A program made the translations under genes and the position numbers. The notes under the pieces are model-generated. The model ran no database searches and was not told the origin of the DNA. It worked only from the letters and a program-made list of their open reading frames with translations. Below, piece after piece: positions 44,096 to 57,085 of a stretch of DNA of 64,000 nt. Positions within the stretch are counted from its first letter, which is position 1, and every line of letters starts with the position of its first letter. The DNA is taken from positions 32,619,524-32,683,523 of the forward strand of contig NC_089725.1 of assembly GCF_035083965.1 (NCBI RefSeq), in the 5' to 3' direction. This stretch comes from Branchiostoma lanceolatum (lineage: Eukaryota; Chordata; Leptocardii; Amphioxiformes; Branchiostomatidae).

Positions 44096-46756
44096 CTGAC
44101 AGGCTTCAGTCGGGAGTAGTTATGTATCAAACTGTAACAAACATATCAGCTGGCGACAGGTGTTTAGCAGATGGAACTGTGCCAGGTACAACAGAGGAAG
44201 TTGGTTAATACACATATCACTGTTCCACTGGGAAAATTAGATTTATGTAACATCTACTAACATGATTCCGCCAGGTCACATTTATCCGCCACCCAGAAAA
44301 AAAATTGTCTAAAGAGATCTCTATTGCGACGTCCCCCGGTATGATACACTCCTGTGTATCTAAACTGTGCATACCTGGGGGGTGCTGCACTAGAAATCTC
44401 TCAAACCCACTGTGGTGGATTTGTGTAACCCAGCAGATTAGTGTTATTAAATGGAGAATATACACAAACCACTGTGGTTAGAAGAAGGATCCCGTCAAAG
44501 TCTGCTGCACCCACATAACTGCTTCATCTCTGAACACATGCATGTGAAGAACGGCAAGCCAAGCGTTAAGGTGCGCGTGTGAAGAACACTCTATGAATGG
44601 ACTGGCTGTGGGTCGGTCCCACCATTTCTGCTGCTGCACACAGAACTGCTCGTCACTCCCACAGGGACTCATTCTCACAGGGACAACATCACCTGGGGCA
44701 GAGGTCAAGTTCAGATTGTTTCTGTAGATACAAGAAGAACCTGCCTGGACTGGAGTTTCAATATATATGCAATCAGTGAGAATGAAAGGAAACAAGCCAG
44801 GAACCTTACTGTAACTTAGTGTAAGAGGGAAAACTAGCTGACTAGTTAGAATATCTCTCCTATGGTGAGAATTGACCTGTGCCTTGGCTGTAGATAGGTA
44901 AACTTGTTGGTTGTAATTTGTTTGTGTAAAGTAACTCTCTTTTGAGCAAATTATCAGTAAGTGATTGTTCTTGTTGATCTAAAGAAAGCATTTTGTATGT
45001 ATGAGTTTTAACTTTGTGAAGTTGTTTTGTGAAAATAATCATTTTTTGTACATACAACAGTTTTTATATTCATGAAATAGGTAAGTAGGAAGTCATCCTT
45101 TAGCTATCGATAGTGATCAAGTTGTTTTATCAAAATTGTCATTCTATATGTACTGTATGTATTGTTTATTTTTGTACTTTAAGAAAAGTCATTAGGTACA
45201 AGTACTAGACACATGTAATTTGATTACTAAGTCTTACATGTTTCCAGACTTACACTCCGCCAATGCCAGACCGCACATTTTGGTACTATGCATGTCTTAC
45301 TGAGTTAAATGCTAGCCTGACTTAATTACACTCCTAGCGGCTGGCCCGACGGATACCGCCTCTTGGAGTGGGGGTCATTTACATCAGCCTGAGAGCTTGT
45401 GTAAACACAGGCTAAATCAAGTACTATCATGAAAAATGCAAAAAATAGAGATAAACTCAAATAAAGACATCGCCACACGACTCACGCCTGTCATGTTTAT
45501 TGCCACAATAATCTGCATAACAAGCCTGAGAAGGCCTGCATGGGCAACACAACACAACACAACTGATTATAAATCACTGTTACACACTGGTGTACAGATA
45601 GGTGTCCTCGTGGGTGTACATTTCTCTGGCCGGTTGGCACATATGCAGCGGACAGCAACGATATCATGGAATGCTCTTTCATCAGTGGAAGAAAATATTT
45701 GGAGTCATCAGAAATCATCTTTGACAAGGCAGGGTATGCGACTAGGATTTATAATATATGACATGTTTGGAAAGGATCCTGTGACATGTCTCAAGAACTT
45801 GTTAGAAAATGTCCATGTGTCTTTAAGAAGTTGTGTCTTGCAAGGAGATTGACGTCTTGCAAGGAAATTTCTATATCTTCCATGGAACATATGTCTTGCA
45901 TGAAAGTTGATATGTCTTGTAGGGAAGCTGATTTGTCTTGTAGGGAAGTTCATAAGATTGTAGGGAAGTTGATGTGTCTTGTAGGAGACTGATATGTCTT
46001 GTAAGGGAGTTGATGTGTCTTGTCACTTAGGGAAGCTAATATGTCTTATTGGGAAGTTGATATGCCTTATAAAAATCATCTGAATTGCATTATTTTTGAT
46101 TGACAGATTCTTGCATCCCTACCAAGTCAGATTTAAAACAAAACACACAGCAAGAGAAATGTACACAAGACTCCTGGTTAACTGCTATGAAATGCAACAC
46201 TTTTTATGCAGTTTTTATCCTACATACAGTAACTCCATCGTACATCACTGTATCTACATTGCACTTCAGTCAGAATCACAGCAACATTCATCTCTGATAT
46301 GTCAGTTTTTCTGTCTTAAATCTCATAAATACAACAATTATGTCATCTGAATATTGCTTGCTTTTATCTTATCTCAGTCACAAGAAACAGCTGTCCTCGC
46401 CTGTCTCATACTGATATCAATTTTCATAGTGGTCAAATTTTTACACCCATTTTCAAAAATATACAGTCAAAACCTGCTGAAGCTGGTTCTTATCTATTGA
46501 AATGGAAGAATTCTTATTTGTTGTCGAGAAGTTTTCACTACAAAGTATCTCATTATTGTTATCAATCTATTCAATGAGCCATGGTTACATTCTTGCAGCT
46601 GGAAACGTAGCTAGGAATTCCTAGAAATGAAAACGAATCTATTTGCCATGTCATGGCTTTTGATAGCTTTTCCAGCTCTCAAACTAAAAGGCATGCTTTG
46701 GAGTTTGGACTTTGGAAGAACCACAATATATATATATATATATAAGGCCTGAACCC

Positions 46757-47085
46757 CCAGGGCTCGGAATTTGCAGAATAAGTTTTCAGATTGCAGAAAC
46801 AAATATCAACAACTTGCAATCTGGAAAGCTCAGCATTTCTTAACATTTTTGTAACCACATAATTTGCAGAAAACAGAAATTAAGTTTTTGTGCTCAGTGC
46901 CCCCCTCCCCTTCTGCCAACTCACCAGGGCTCAAAATTTGCAGAATAAGTTTTCAGATTGCAGAAAAGGATATTAACAACTTGCATTCTAGAAATCTCAG
47001 TATCACTAATCACATATTGCATGCAGAAAACAAAAAGCTGTTTTAGCCCTGCCCCCCTCCCCCTTCTGCCAACTCACCAGACTGT
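46757..47085. repeat. ~165-bp tandem duplication
   Basis: Both copies contain GCAGAATAAGTTTTCAGATT, AACAACTTGCA, and CTTCTGCCAACTCACCAG in the same order. They have diverged by perhaps a fifth of positions, so the duplication is old. Confidence 0.7.
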
Positions 47086-47236
47086 TTGCACATTACCTCA
47101 CCTGCTGCTGTGCCACGCAGCCCCGGGCTGCACCAGCTGCTGCCGACTACACACAAACTGCACTATCCACACAACAACACAAGGCACTGCAGGATCTATA
47201 ACCTATTCTCACACACTCGTCACATCTTGGCAGTCT

Positions 47237-47357
47237 GGCATCCAAACCTATCATAGCCGCCGAGGCTCTTTCAGAACTGACAAGTCTCTTTCGCCCTCTA
47301 CTCCAGACCTCTTTGCAAAGAGAACAAAAGAGACTGCCGCTATGATAGGTTTGGATA
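47237..47357. mobile_element. Hairpin MITE with ATCCAAACCTAT ends
   Basis: GGCATCCAAACCTATCATAG pairs with CTATGATAGGTTTGGATAAC at the other end, and the internal AAGAGACT blocks pair too. Same family as 54491-54599 and 56060-56157. Confidence 0.7.
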
Positions 47358-47861
47358 ACGGAATAACATCCTGGAGACACCAGGAGACCAGAAAACCTGA
47401 CAACTTTTAGAAGAATTCTCAAATAAACTCTCAAAACAAAGATCTGTTGAAAGGCATACTGTACAACATCTACATGTATTGTCTAACCTGACTTTTAACA
47501 AAAAATACAACAGTTAACAAACAAACACTGAGGAAAACTTGCCACTAGGATATGTTTAACAAAGAAATATAAAGTTCACTATAAAAAAAACACTGAATTC
47601 TTCTGACAACTCAAACTTTTACATTAACCTTCTCCCAGCTGACTAACCCTGTAAGTAATATAAAATTGGTGGCCAAATGGCTACTTTAGTGTGCTAAAGG
47701 TTAAGTGAGCTACTTTGAACTCAGACTATTGGAAAGTTTGAAGGTTCATACAGGAATCTTGATGTTGGAAGGCTGCAGTCGTTAAACCAATGAGAAGTCT
47801 TTACCAGAGCTGGCGGCCAATAGGAAATCGATGTAGAAAGGCTGCAGGTTACCCTGACCAA

Positions 47862-50800
47862 TCAGAACTCTTCGTCGGAGCTGCCGGCCAGCAGCATGAC
47901 TCGGTCCATACCCATTGTCTCCTCCGGCTGGGGCGGAAGAAAAACTGTCAGTAAACACAAACAAAGGTCTCCTCAAACACAAACAAATGTTACCTCACAC
48001 GTGTGTCAAACTGGGATGTGAAGGTGGCATATTTTTTACAAAACAAGGCAATGGCAGTCTTCACCCCCTTCATGCAAAGTCAGAAACATGCACATACAGA
48101 CTCACACACTTAAAAACAATACTTCACTGCCCAAGAAGACCACTCGGGGGCCGGTAAGATGTGGACAGGTGGACACTGAATACACAGGGACTTAATGCCT
48201 GTGTCAATGGGGAAAATTATCTAAGGGACCACCAAAAAGTGGTCTTATGTAGAGGTGGTCACTTGTACAAGTTTGACTTTAATACGGGTACTATATCCAT
48301 GAGTGCTGTGTTTGTTTGTTTGTTTGCTTGTTTGTTTGTTGTGCTTACCCTTAGCTTCCTCTTCCTGCGGAACCTTCGCCGGCAGGCCTTCACGCCGTAC
48401 ACGAACCCCACGATGGCGATGGCACCGACCACGCCCGCCCCCACGGGGATCATGATGCTCAGGATGAACCGCGCCTCCTGCAGGAAAAACGGACGGAAAA
48501 TCTGTCTTTTTCCATTTTATCTTCTGCATGTATAATGCAAATTCTGCATGACTTAGTGCCTCTCACTAGTAGGACTGTATTCTCCAAGCAGAGGTTTGGA
48601 TCGGGGGGGGGAGGGGGGAATAGTTGTGGCCGGGATTTTTTTGCACTCTCCTCTCACCAAGAGGAACGTTAAAAATCCCAGACACTCCTACCCCACTCGA
48701 CCGAAACCTCTGCTTGGAGAATAGTAGGACTGTAGCCACTGGACACATCCTTTGAAACTCTGGCAGGGTCAGTCTACCAAACGCCTGAAAAGAGGTCAGA
48801 AACTCTTTCCTCTACAGTGCAATTAGACTGTACAACAAGAAAATTAATGAGTACACAGGTTTTTAGCGTTACATACTTATACCTGGCCATTGTTATAGAT
48901 TTTAACTGTTTAATGATTTTCTAAATGTTTTAAGCTTGCTTTAAATTAGTTGTGTTGATTGTGATATTAATATTTCTATGTGGTCAATATTGTAAACCAT
49001 TCTGTATTGGAAGCACAAATATTAGTGTAATCTCAAGCCTGCGAGGTCCTTACTGAATAAAAACCATTAAAACCATAATTAATACTGAACTGTTTATCTT
49101 ACTAACCACTGGTGAGTCAATGCAGAACTGAACCTTGTTGGCACACCAGGAAGAACTGTATCTGAGTAAGACAAGTGCAGGTAGAAGACCAGAAACCTTA
49201 GCTTGTACTTACATGAGACTTCAGCTTTTCTCTAATCTGGTCTCCAAATGACTTGTCCCCTGCAGGAACACAAACAGGTGTCAGTCTTGGTAACACCTTA
49301 CAACACAGAATGATATATCTTTTATTGTCTTCACTTATCCAGACAATAGTCTTCTGAACAAGCAATTGTTATTGTATTTTTCTACAGTACCCAGTAAGAA
49401 GATTCAGTACATTTACACCCTGCACCACGACCATACTCAGCAGACATTTCCCTGTAAGTTTACTGTGACTGCATTTATGTTGGCGGGGATTTAATTTCAC
49501 AGTTGGGAGAAAATAGAGTGTTGGTGATGGTTTTTAATTTGCAGTGAACTTAGGTCACCACGAAAACCGTGGCCATGAAACCATTTGAACATTTCCAGTG
49601 CTCCGTACCTCCTTCATCCTTGTCTCCCTCCGTGTTGTTGTCTTCCTTGGCTGAGACGGTCTTCGGTGCCTCCGTTGGCGTCAACTGCTGTTCCTTAGAT
49701 GTTGCAGGTGTCTCCTCGGTGGCAGGTGCAGGTGTGGTCTCAGGTGTGGTCTCAGGTGTAGGTGTGGACTTGGTGGCAGAGGCAGGTGTGGACTTTGTCG
49801 TCGACTGCAGAAACGATTCCTTTGTGGGGGGCTGAAATCATTTTGAAAACAAACCTTCAAAATTAGCTGTTTCACCATAATTGTGAACAGTTACAAATGC
49901 ATGGTTCCTGTTAGACAAGTTCCTTTTAATTTTTGTTAAAGATGGAAATAAAATGTGTTGCTGGTCCTGTGGTGATCACAGATCATGGACCTGGGAGTTT
50001 TGGTTTAAGTTTCTTAATTTGGTCGTAAAGTACTAAAAAGGACTAGATTTGTGTCCTGCTTACCTGAGTACTGGACATAGCAGTGCTGGTTTCCCACTTG
50101 AGCGTGGTGGTAGTCGGTTCCTTCCCTGTCCAAGTCTCCATTGTCTGACTGGTCCCGTACGTCTGACTCTCGGTTGTACCATAGCCCTCGGTACCTGTAC
50201 TGTAACCCTCGGTTGTACCGTAGCCCTCGGTTCCTGTACCGAGGCTCATGGTAGGACCGGTGCCAATCGATTCCGTCGGGATGTCTGTAAAGTCAACTGG
50301 AAATTCTGTTGTGTTAGCTGGAAATTCTGTGTAGTTTGCCGGTACTGTCGTCGAGTTTACCGAAACATCTGTCGAGTTCGCTGTGAGTTCTGTCGAGTTC
50401 GCTAGCACGGCTGTCGAGTTGACTGAGATGGTTGTAGAGTTGTCTGCAGTTTGCTCCGACTGTCCTGTGGCGTTGGCTGTTGCCGTTGTGTTTTTGTCAG
50501 CCGTCATGTTGTTCTCCATCCCAGGGCTGACGGCAGTACCGTTCCCAACCAGCTCAGTAGAGTTCACGGCGGAGGTCACATCTGTGCTGTTGCCAGTTCC
50601 CGTGCCGTTGACGTGATCTACCGTGGCGTCTTCTGTCCCGTTTGTACCCACACTTGTGTCATTCCCAATGTCAGAGGCATTGTCCAACAGCTCACCATCA
50701 GTTGGAGTGGGTCCGGTGTAGTAGCTGTCTGTTGAGTTTTCCTCTGAGTAGCCGCCGGTCACAGTAAAGTCAGGAGTGACCTCTGTCCTTTCTGTTGTCA

Positions 50801-50912
50801 GGGGCAGCTTTGGAATGGAGGGCAGGGCCTGGCGGACTCTGATGTCACGAGTGTATGTTACCGTGGAGAACAGCATGAAAACAAAAAGGGTCGCCAGCAG
50901 AGTAGTGGCCAT
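47862..50912 (-). CDS. Mucin-like single-pass type I membrane protein, 5 coding exons
   Basis: Not recognised as a named gene. Coding exons in transcript order: 50912-50064, 49831-49609, 49259-49213, 48477-48349, 47927-47862; all in phase, 437 residues. The start MATTLLATLFVFMLF is a signal peptide. Residues about 45-280 are Thr/Ser-rich with many N-glycosylation sequons (NST, NGT, NTT types). Next comes a Thr/Pro-rich stem with TPETTPETTP, then a transmembrane helix FILSIMIPVGAGVVGAIAIV followed by a strongly basic stretch (RRRFRRKRK), and a short acidic tail MDRVMLLAGSSDEEF, which looks conserved-type and may be a sorting or adaptor motif. The exon starting 50953 provides a little 5' UTR; a possible non-coding first exon ends at 52108 with a CAG/GTACGT donor, which would make the gene divergent with C1D. 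Function unknown. Confidence 0.8.
48578..48723. mobile_element. 146-bp MITE, CTCCAAGCAGAG family, perfect 9-bp target duplication
   Basis: Ends TATTCTCCAAGCAGAGGTTT and the reverse complement AAACCTCTGCTTGGAGAATA. Flanked by GTAGGACTG at 48569-48577 and again at 48724-48732. In an intron of the mucin-like gene. Confidence 0.92.
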
Positions 50913-52682
50913 GATGAACCTCGTGGATGTCTGATGGACCTCAGAATGTTTCTCTGAAACAACGATTGAAAAAGAAATTAACATATAGATTTTAAAAAGT
51001 ACCTCCAGGACCCGTCCCTCCATCCCGCGACTGAAAGTTGCTTGTTGGGACAGACAGAAGTTTCACCCCGTCCCCGTCCATCAAAAAAACTTAAACGTCA
51101 TGACATGAAATAAATGAAAATGTATTTTTGTAAGCTGAAGATGACAGATTGAACATTGAAAATTAGCCCTCAGGTTTTGACAGGAAAACAGCACTGATTG
51201 GAGTGAAGGCAGAATCAACGGATGCTTCATATATCCAGTGACCAGGAAGTCTAAACACATGACATCATGCGGTACTGATAAAAACTGGTGTGTTATGCCA
51301 GAGAGTGCTTATGTTTAATATGATGGCTGACCAAGTTAGATGCTGATGTAGATAAGATAGCATGCAGCAAATATCCTTAGTAAAGGCAGCGAGTTTGCTA
51401 CATATAACGTTACAGGCCTCAGTTGACAACAATACCGACAAGAAGTCTTCGCACCCAAGGAGGTCGGGGCAGATTTGTCTTTTTTTTTTCTATCCCTTTT
51501 TTCCCTCTTTCTGCTCAGCGTAGATGACATAGAAACCACACGTCTGCTTGGAGATCAAAGATCAAGGAACCTTACACACACTTCTGACCAGCTGGCCTCC
51601 CAGCCCTGTCTTGACAAATTTCTGACGTTGTTTCTCTCCTACAGAGGAGACTGGTACAGACTGCAACCTTATCGTTTAATACCCCGGGAAACCTGACTGC
51701 GTGCCATGGGGTAATTATAACGGTGCAGGAAACATGTTCACACACCTGTATGGGGGGAGGGGGGTTCTGTTTACAGTACAGGTCCCGCTACAAACAAACA
51801 AGCCTATTCTATGTATTCTACTAGCCTATTCTTTTCCGTCTTATACCACAAGTCTGGCTCTATATTCGTACCTTCGCCTATCGCCATAATTCAACGCTAG
51901 ACATTTGACTTGGCCTTAGTAAGAAACCGTTCGCATCGAAAGTAACGGGCCGGTTTCACACATGTAGTCAAGACTAAATTACGTACACAACGTTCACTCG
52001 ATTGTATACAGCTGATATAAGGTATGAAGTGCCCAGACTGTTAGGTTTTATAGATGTTATTTCCCAAATTCTGCCTATATCGGGAGGGAAAAAGAGTCGC
52101 CACGTACCTGGGACCGTCCGTGCCACCTGTGCTGATATCGATCACGGAACTGCGTGACGTGTCGCATGACGCAATCAGGTCGTACCATCACACTGATGGG
52201 GGTGGAATTTGCTGTTCGGTTTTTATATGTTCTTTATAATATGCCAAAATAATAATTTAAAAAAACATAATTTTTAACATGGTTGATGACTTATTTCTAA
52301 TTATATATTGATGCACACATCATGACCCAATCGTATCAAAATATTAACCTCTTGACATCCGAAAAATGGAATTGGCCAAATATTGACGGCGGCATAATGA
52401 TAAGAAATCCGAATGACAGCATAATTTTCAGGTGTTTTCCTTTTTTTTTATTTCATATTTTGATAAAACTACAATCAATATATTTATATAAAGGAATGAG
52501 CCGACTTTGTCTGAGAAATTTTGTTTAGTTTGACATATCACGGAGGGTCTGTCTGAATTTTGCGGTTTGATGCGCTTACAGTAATCATCAAAGTGTCTGA
52601 GCGTGCACATGTTTTTGTCAGCAGTAGTTCGGTTGTAAATAGTCCTGTTTTGTCCACCCCGCGTAGCTCAGAGGTCTGTGAC
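50913..52682. other. Divergent region, mucin-like gene / C1D
   Basis: Contains the mucin-like gene's 5' UTR exon border at 50953, intron sequence, a CTCCAAGCAGA-family end at about 51541, a CTGGTGTGTTATGCC motif at 51284, a candidate non-coding first exon around 52108-52190 (-) and the C1D 5' UTR. No coding ORF of note. Confidence 0.5.
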
Positions 52683-55377
52683 ATGGCAGAGCAACAGGAG
52701 GACTATCCCTCGGAGATCCACGGCGGGCTGGTGGCGTTCAGCGACTCCCTGAAGTCGGTGGAGGAGGTGTTCAAACCTCTCCTACAGATGGCTCTGGAGG
52801 ACGTGGAAAAGGTGCATAGAATTCATATGTATCATAATTTTGAGGACCGTCTGATACTGAATCTCTCAGCAGTCATACGGTTTCTCTGTATGGGGAGATG
52901 CGAGATGAAGACGTAAGAAAAATAGGCCGCACCATGCATCTGCTTGGAGAGAGTGTGATGACCTGTATCTCCAAGCAGATGTTAGGAGGCAAAATCAAAG
53001 CTGCTAGTTTTTGTGTCAAAAAGAGAGGTGTTTGGACAAATATGGGCAGCAAAGAAAACGTAAACATTTAGCCTCACCCAACATCTGCTTGAAAAATATG
53101 CCCTGCCAAGTGCAAAAGCAAAACATGAATCTTGTGTTGGAAAACTTAGTATGGAAAACTTATGTAACATTAATTAACAGCTGAGTGTTGGGGATGGGAC
53201 CAGCTACAGGGAATGTAACAGTGTGGCTCAACTGGACCTTTCAGCCTTGTAGTAAGTGTGTTGGGTTTGTGTGCTCAGGGGGCTGTACTACTCGCCCTGT
53301 GCATTTCAATAACATTACAGATGTTTGGGATGCCTCTGCTATCCAACATGGCATTAGCCTGCCTGTCAGACCTGCATTAGATGATTAGTATGAATTACAT
53401 AAACTGTGTATCAATAACTAGTACAATGTATCAATGCACTGTCTGTCAGATCTGCATTAGATTATTACGTTAATTGTGTATCAATGCGCTGATCAAACAG
53501 TCGTTGTTGGTGGGTTTGTATGAGGTTTTTGACCCAAACTGAATACATGTAAAATGTGAGTGATTTTACGAAGTAATGCAACCTTGCATTTTTACCCCAT
53601 CCTCCAGCTGGAGTCTCTGGACCAGGCCAAGCTTCACCTGACGGCCGTCTACGCCATCAACTCTCTCTTCTGGAGTAAGTTTCTCAAGTCCCCTGTCATA
53701 CCAGGATTTGTCAATCTGGATGCACAGGATTGATCCTGATTTGCAAATCCTGGTATGATATGAACAGGGTCTAACCTTAGTACTGTACCACATCTAAATT
53801 GACTAACAATGAAGATTTTAATGTTATGAACTTATAAAATACAATCTTACCTCTCAAGATCACCATCGTCTAATGTGCAATTTGCAATCTTAAAAAAAGA
53901 GATCATTACAAACATTTGTATTTTATAAGTTCATAACATTAAAATCTTCATTGTTAGTCAATTTTCATTCATGATGTTGGTTGTAAACTTATGTCCATCA
54001 GCATGTACTATGAAGTGTGCTGGAAAACTTTATGAAGTTGTTGCTTAGTGTCTGTAATGTTGTTTGTACCCATAACACTTTGTTAAGTTTTCAGCACATT
54101 TTCACTTTTCCCTCTCAGTTTACCTGACCACACAAGGGATCGACCCCAAGGACCATCCAATCAAGAACGAGCTCGTAAGTAGGACACCTTTCAATCAAAC
54201 TGTCAGCTATCTCTTTATACTGTGGAGATTATACACAGAATTTAACAGCATTGCACTGATAATGACTACAATAGATAATCATAATAGAAGTCTCTCCAGG
54301 TGATTAGTAAAAATATCTAATACATCCACCAATAGTAATGGCATGATGTAATGAAACAATGAGCAGATACACTGATTTTTACTGGTCAGTAAAATCTACT
54401 GTATGAAGTTCTACACAAATTATAACATCCCCTCATGATACATAGTTATGGATGAAAGAGTTTCTAGGAGACCCAGTCCTGGGAGCTTAAAACTAACCTG
54501 ATATCCAAACCTATAATAGCTGCGAGTCTCTTTCATCCTCTCCGTAAATATGATGAAAGAAACTCGGCAGCTAGAATAGGTCTGGATCCCGGGTTAGTTC
54601 AAGGGGTCCACAGACTCTGAGCTAAAGCTGATTATTTTTTAAACATTCTCTTCTGCTGTCACCTCCTCACCCTGCAGGACAGAATACGCAGCTACATGAA
54701 CCGAGTCAAGGAGATAGAAGATAAGAGGAAAGGTGGGTATGGTCACAATTACATCTACAGTAGAGTGCACCTTGTCTTGTTTGATCCAGTTTGCATGATT
54801 TATGTGAAAATGTTTTACATCCTTGTCGTAAATGATAGAACTTGACATACTTGTTTCTACATGTGATTTTTCTATTTGAATTTCCAGCTGCTAAAGTGGA
54901 CAAGGCTGCCGCTAAGAGAATAGTGAAGAGTGCCCTCTGGGAGCCATCCAAGCAGTCAGCAGGTACGGTACCAGCTTTCGCTAAAAGTTTTGTGTATAAA
55001 TGTAATGATATATGTTGATTATTAGGACTTAAATGATGTAACTTGTATCTCCGTTATGTTTCGTCTGACCCTTACCTCTTCCCTCAAGACGTCAATGAGA
55101 AGCAGCCTTCAGGCTGACTTGAGCTCCTCATGAATAAACAAAGGTTCAAGCAAACAAACAAGCGAAAACAGTATATCTAATTTACTTTTATATGATACAT
55201 GTATGTCATCAATGATCATGTAGGTCCCAAAGTAGGCAGTACAGTTATGTTTTTGTGTGTCTTCCAGGGTCTCAGGACAGGCAGACGTCGGGGAAGAGGA
55301 AACAACAGGACAGAGCCGGGCCGCAGACCAAGAAGAAAAGGGACTTAACAGGAGCAGAGACTGAACACAGACACTGA
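52683..55377 (+). CDS. C1D: Nuclear nucleic acid-binding protein C1D (Rrp47/Lrp1 homologue), 6 exons
   Basis: C1D is a Sas10/C1D-family cofactor of the nuclear exosome that partners the EXOSC10/Rrp6 exonuclease in rRNA and snoRNA 3' processing; roles in the DNA-damage response are also reported. Exons: 52683-52811, 53608-53674, 54119-54174, 54678-54732, 54888-54962, 55268-55377, all in phase, 163 residues (human 141). Signatures: EDYPSEIHGGL near the start, AVYAINSLFW, YLTTQGIDPKDHPIKNEL, and YMNRVKEI, followed by AAAKRIVKSALWEP. The C-terminal tail is longer than in humans and basic (KRKQQDR, KKKR), fitting nucleic-acid binding. Introns hold several hairpin elements. Convergent with the TREX gene. 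Confidence 0.93.
53691..53769. mobile_element. Short hairpin element in a C1D intron
   Basis: CCCTGTCATACCAGGATTTG pairs with CAAATCCTGGTATGAT and the trailing CAGGG. It starts only about 16 bases after the donor at 53675, so the stem is close to the splice site. Confidence 0.65.
53796..53965. mobile_element. ~170-bp near-perfect hairpin (MITE) in a C1D intron
   Basis: The arm AAATTGACTAACAATGAAGA...ATAAAATACAA (about 48 bp) is repeated in exact reverse complement at about 53916-53963, around an 70-bp loop. The identity of the arms implies recent insertion. Confidence 0.85.
54491..54599. mobile_element. Hairpin MITE in a C1D intron, ATCCAAACCTAT family
   Basis: Ends AACTAACCTGATATCCAAAC and a diverged reverse complement ending GGATCCCGGGTTAGTT. 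Inner blocks AGCTGCGAGT and ACTCGGCAGCT pair. Older copy of the family at 47237 and 56060. Confidence 0.7.
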
Positions 55378-55718
55378 ACATGGACTTGACTTAACACAGG
55401 CTGAACACAAAGACTCAACATAGACAGGCTAGAATACATGTGAACAGAAGCTATACATAAAATTTTCTTTGAAAGGCCGCTGCAACTGAGACTCTCATTT
55501 CGGCTGGCAGGTCCAGGGACTTATATTACTCTCTGTCATCAGGAAACTTTCACCATGCCCCCTCCCCAAATTATAATTTATCGACCTGGAGTCCAAACCC
55601 ACCGGTGTGAGCAAGTTGTTTGTTTGTTTGTTTCAACCTTCCAGGCTTTGACTGTTGCCCATTTGGACACTACTGTAAATTTACAGTGACTTCATGTTAT
55701 GCTGTTGGTTGTATTTAA

Positions 55719-55873
55719 GCATTTGATGGCTTGGGGAGGCCAGCGGTGTGTTTGAACTGTACGGACCGTACCATTTGATGGCTTGGGGAGGCCAGGGGTG
55801 TGTTTAAACTGTACGGACCGTACCATTTGATGGCTTGGGGAGGCCAGGGGTGTGTTTGAACTGTACGGACCGT
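55719..55873. repeat. 52-bp tandem repeat, three copies
   Basis: Unit CATTTGATGGCTTGGGGAGG followed by CCAGGGGTGTGTTTGAACTG and TACGGACCGTAC. Copies differ at one or two bases. In the C1D 3' flank. Confidence 0.9.
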
Positions 55874-56059
55874 AAGAACCAGAGAGAGAGAGCAGACGTT
55901 GTCACATGTCAGTTTTATCGAAGTATTTTATTAGAATTCTGTACATTTTTTAATAGACTCCATACAGCACTACTGGCTTAGTAAATGCTAGTATTGGTTT
56001 TAAGTCTATGTTATTAGTTTATTGTTTCCACTGATCACCGTGTCCTAGTGAAGAACCCT

Positions 56060-56157
56060 TAGCCTGGAATCCAAACCTATTATAGCTCCGGAGTCTCTCT
56101 CCGCAAATATTTGCGGAGAGAGACTCCGGAGCTATGATAGGTTTGGATTCCAGGCTA
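56060..56157. mobile_element. Palindromic MITE, TAGCCTGGAATCCAAACCTA ends
   Basis: The whole 98 bp folds on itself almost perfectly, with AATATTTGCGG at the centre and TA at both outer borders, suggesting a TA target duplication. Youngest-looking member of the family at 47237 and 54491. Confidence 0.85.
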
Positions 56158-56915
56158 TAGAAACCTCACATTACTCTAACAGTTAATTATGTACGTTGCA
56201 TTCCAGTATTATGGCATCTCACTAAAAAATTTTTATAGAGTATTTTTTCCATACTGCATAATTTTGGTCATAAGTTTATTTTTGAAACAGCAGGAATCAT
56301 TTCTTCACTTTATAACCATGATTTTCACCACTACATCTACACATTTGCTAGTTCATGTCCAAAATACATTCTTTTAAAATTGTTATCTACATTTGGACAT
56401 TCACTGTCTCTTGTAGTTACTTCTAGTTGCAGCATTTTTTCTGAGGGACTTAATTATGCTAAAATCATTTCATCCTGGGAATGTGTTACCATGGCAACAG
56501 ATGTAAAGGTACAATTGTGTACACATTTCATAAAATACCAGTTAATTCATGAAAGGCATGTACATACATACACTGGCAATTTGAAATTGATGGTAAAAGA
56601 CAACCTAGTTTCGACTGGACCAATTGACGTGTAGAAAATACATGTTCAGCAACAACTTTAGTTTCAAATCACCAGTGACTTTACAAGATTTGTTCTACAC
56701 TCAACTCTAGCCTACTAGCAGGCTCTACGAGTCTGGCTTTTTCGGGGCTTATAATGTGCTTTTTTTTCTTAAGGCATCAGTTCTAACAAGGAGGTTAAAA
56801 ATCCTTTGTTCTAATTGCACTTGGTTTCCTGTGAGCCTCCTTCGTAGAACTAATATCCCATCAGGTAAAGCCAGACTCATGGAGCCTTCCATGTACCACA
56901 GCAATGACACTGCAC

Positions 56916-57047
56916 TAGCCTCTACCAGGCTCCACAGACCTAGGTAGCAAACTGTGCTCTACGGTCGGATAACTCCTCTGGCATGTTATCTGTCTATTTG
57001 GCCTATTTCAACTCTTTCCAAGAACCTGTGGAGCCTGGTAGAGGCTA
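56916..57047. mobile_element. Hairpin MITE with TAGCCTCTACCAGGCTCCAC ends
   Basis: The 22-bp end at 56916-56937 is repeated as an exact reverse complement at 57026-57047. A related fragment (TAGCCTACTAGCAGGCTC) lies at about 56707. Confidence 0.8.
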
Positions 57048-57085
57048 ATACCGCACATAAACTAGGCTACTAAAATGTCTGATGT

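Larger units (their letters stand above)
44096..47861. other. Convergent intergenic region, TTL / mucin-like gene
   Basis: TTL 3' UTR, then AT-rich sequence. Notable contents: a 20-24-bp minisatellite (GATATGTCTTGTAGGGAAGT) at about 45890-46075; a (TA)n run at 46728-46744; a tandem duplication of about 165 bp at roughly 46757-47085 whose copies start CCAGGGCTC and include TGCAGAATAAGTTTTCAGAT; and a hairpin at 47237-47357. No coding exon seen. Confidence 0.6.
55378..57085. other. Convergent intergenic region, C1D / TREX
   Basis: Begins with the C1D 3' UTR. Contains a 52-bp triplicate at 55719-55873, a palindromic element at 56060-56157, an AT-rich stretch 56160-56690, and a hairpin at 56916-57047. 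No coding exon seen. Confidence 0.6.
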
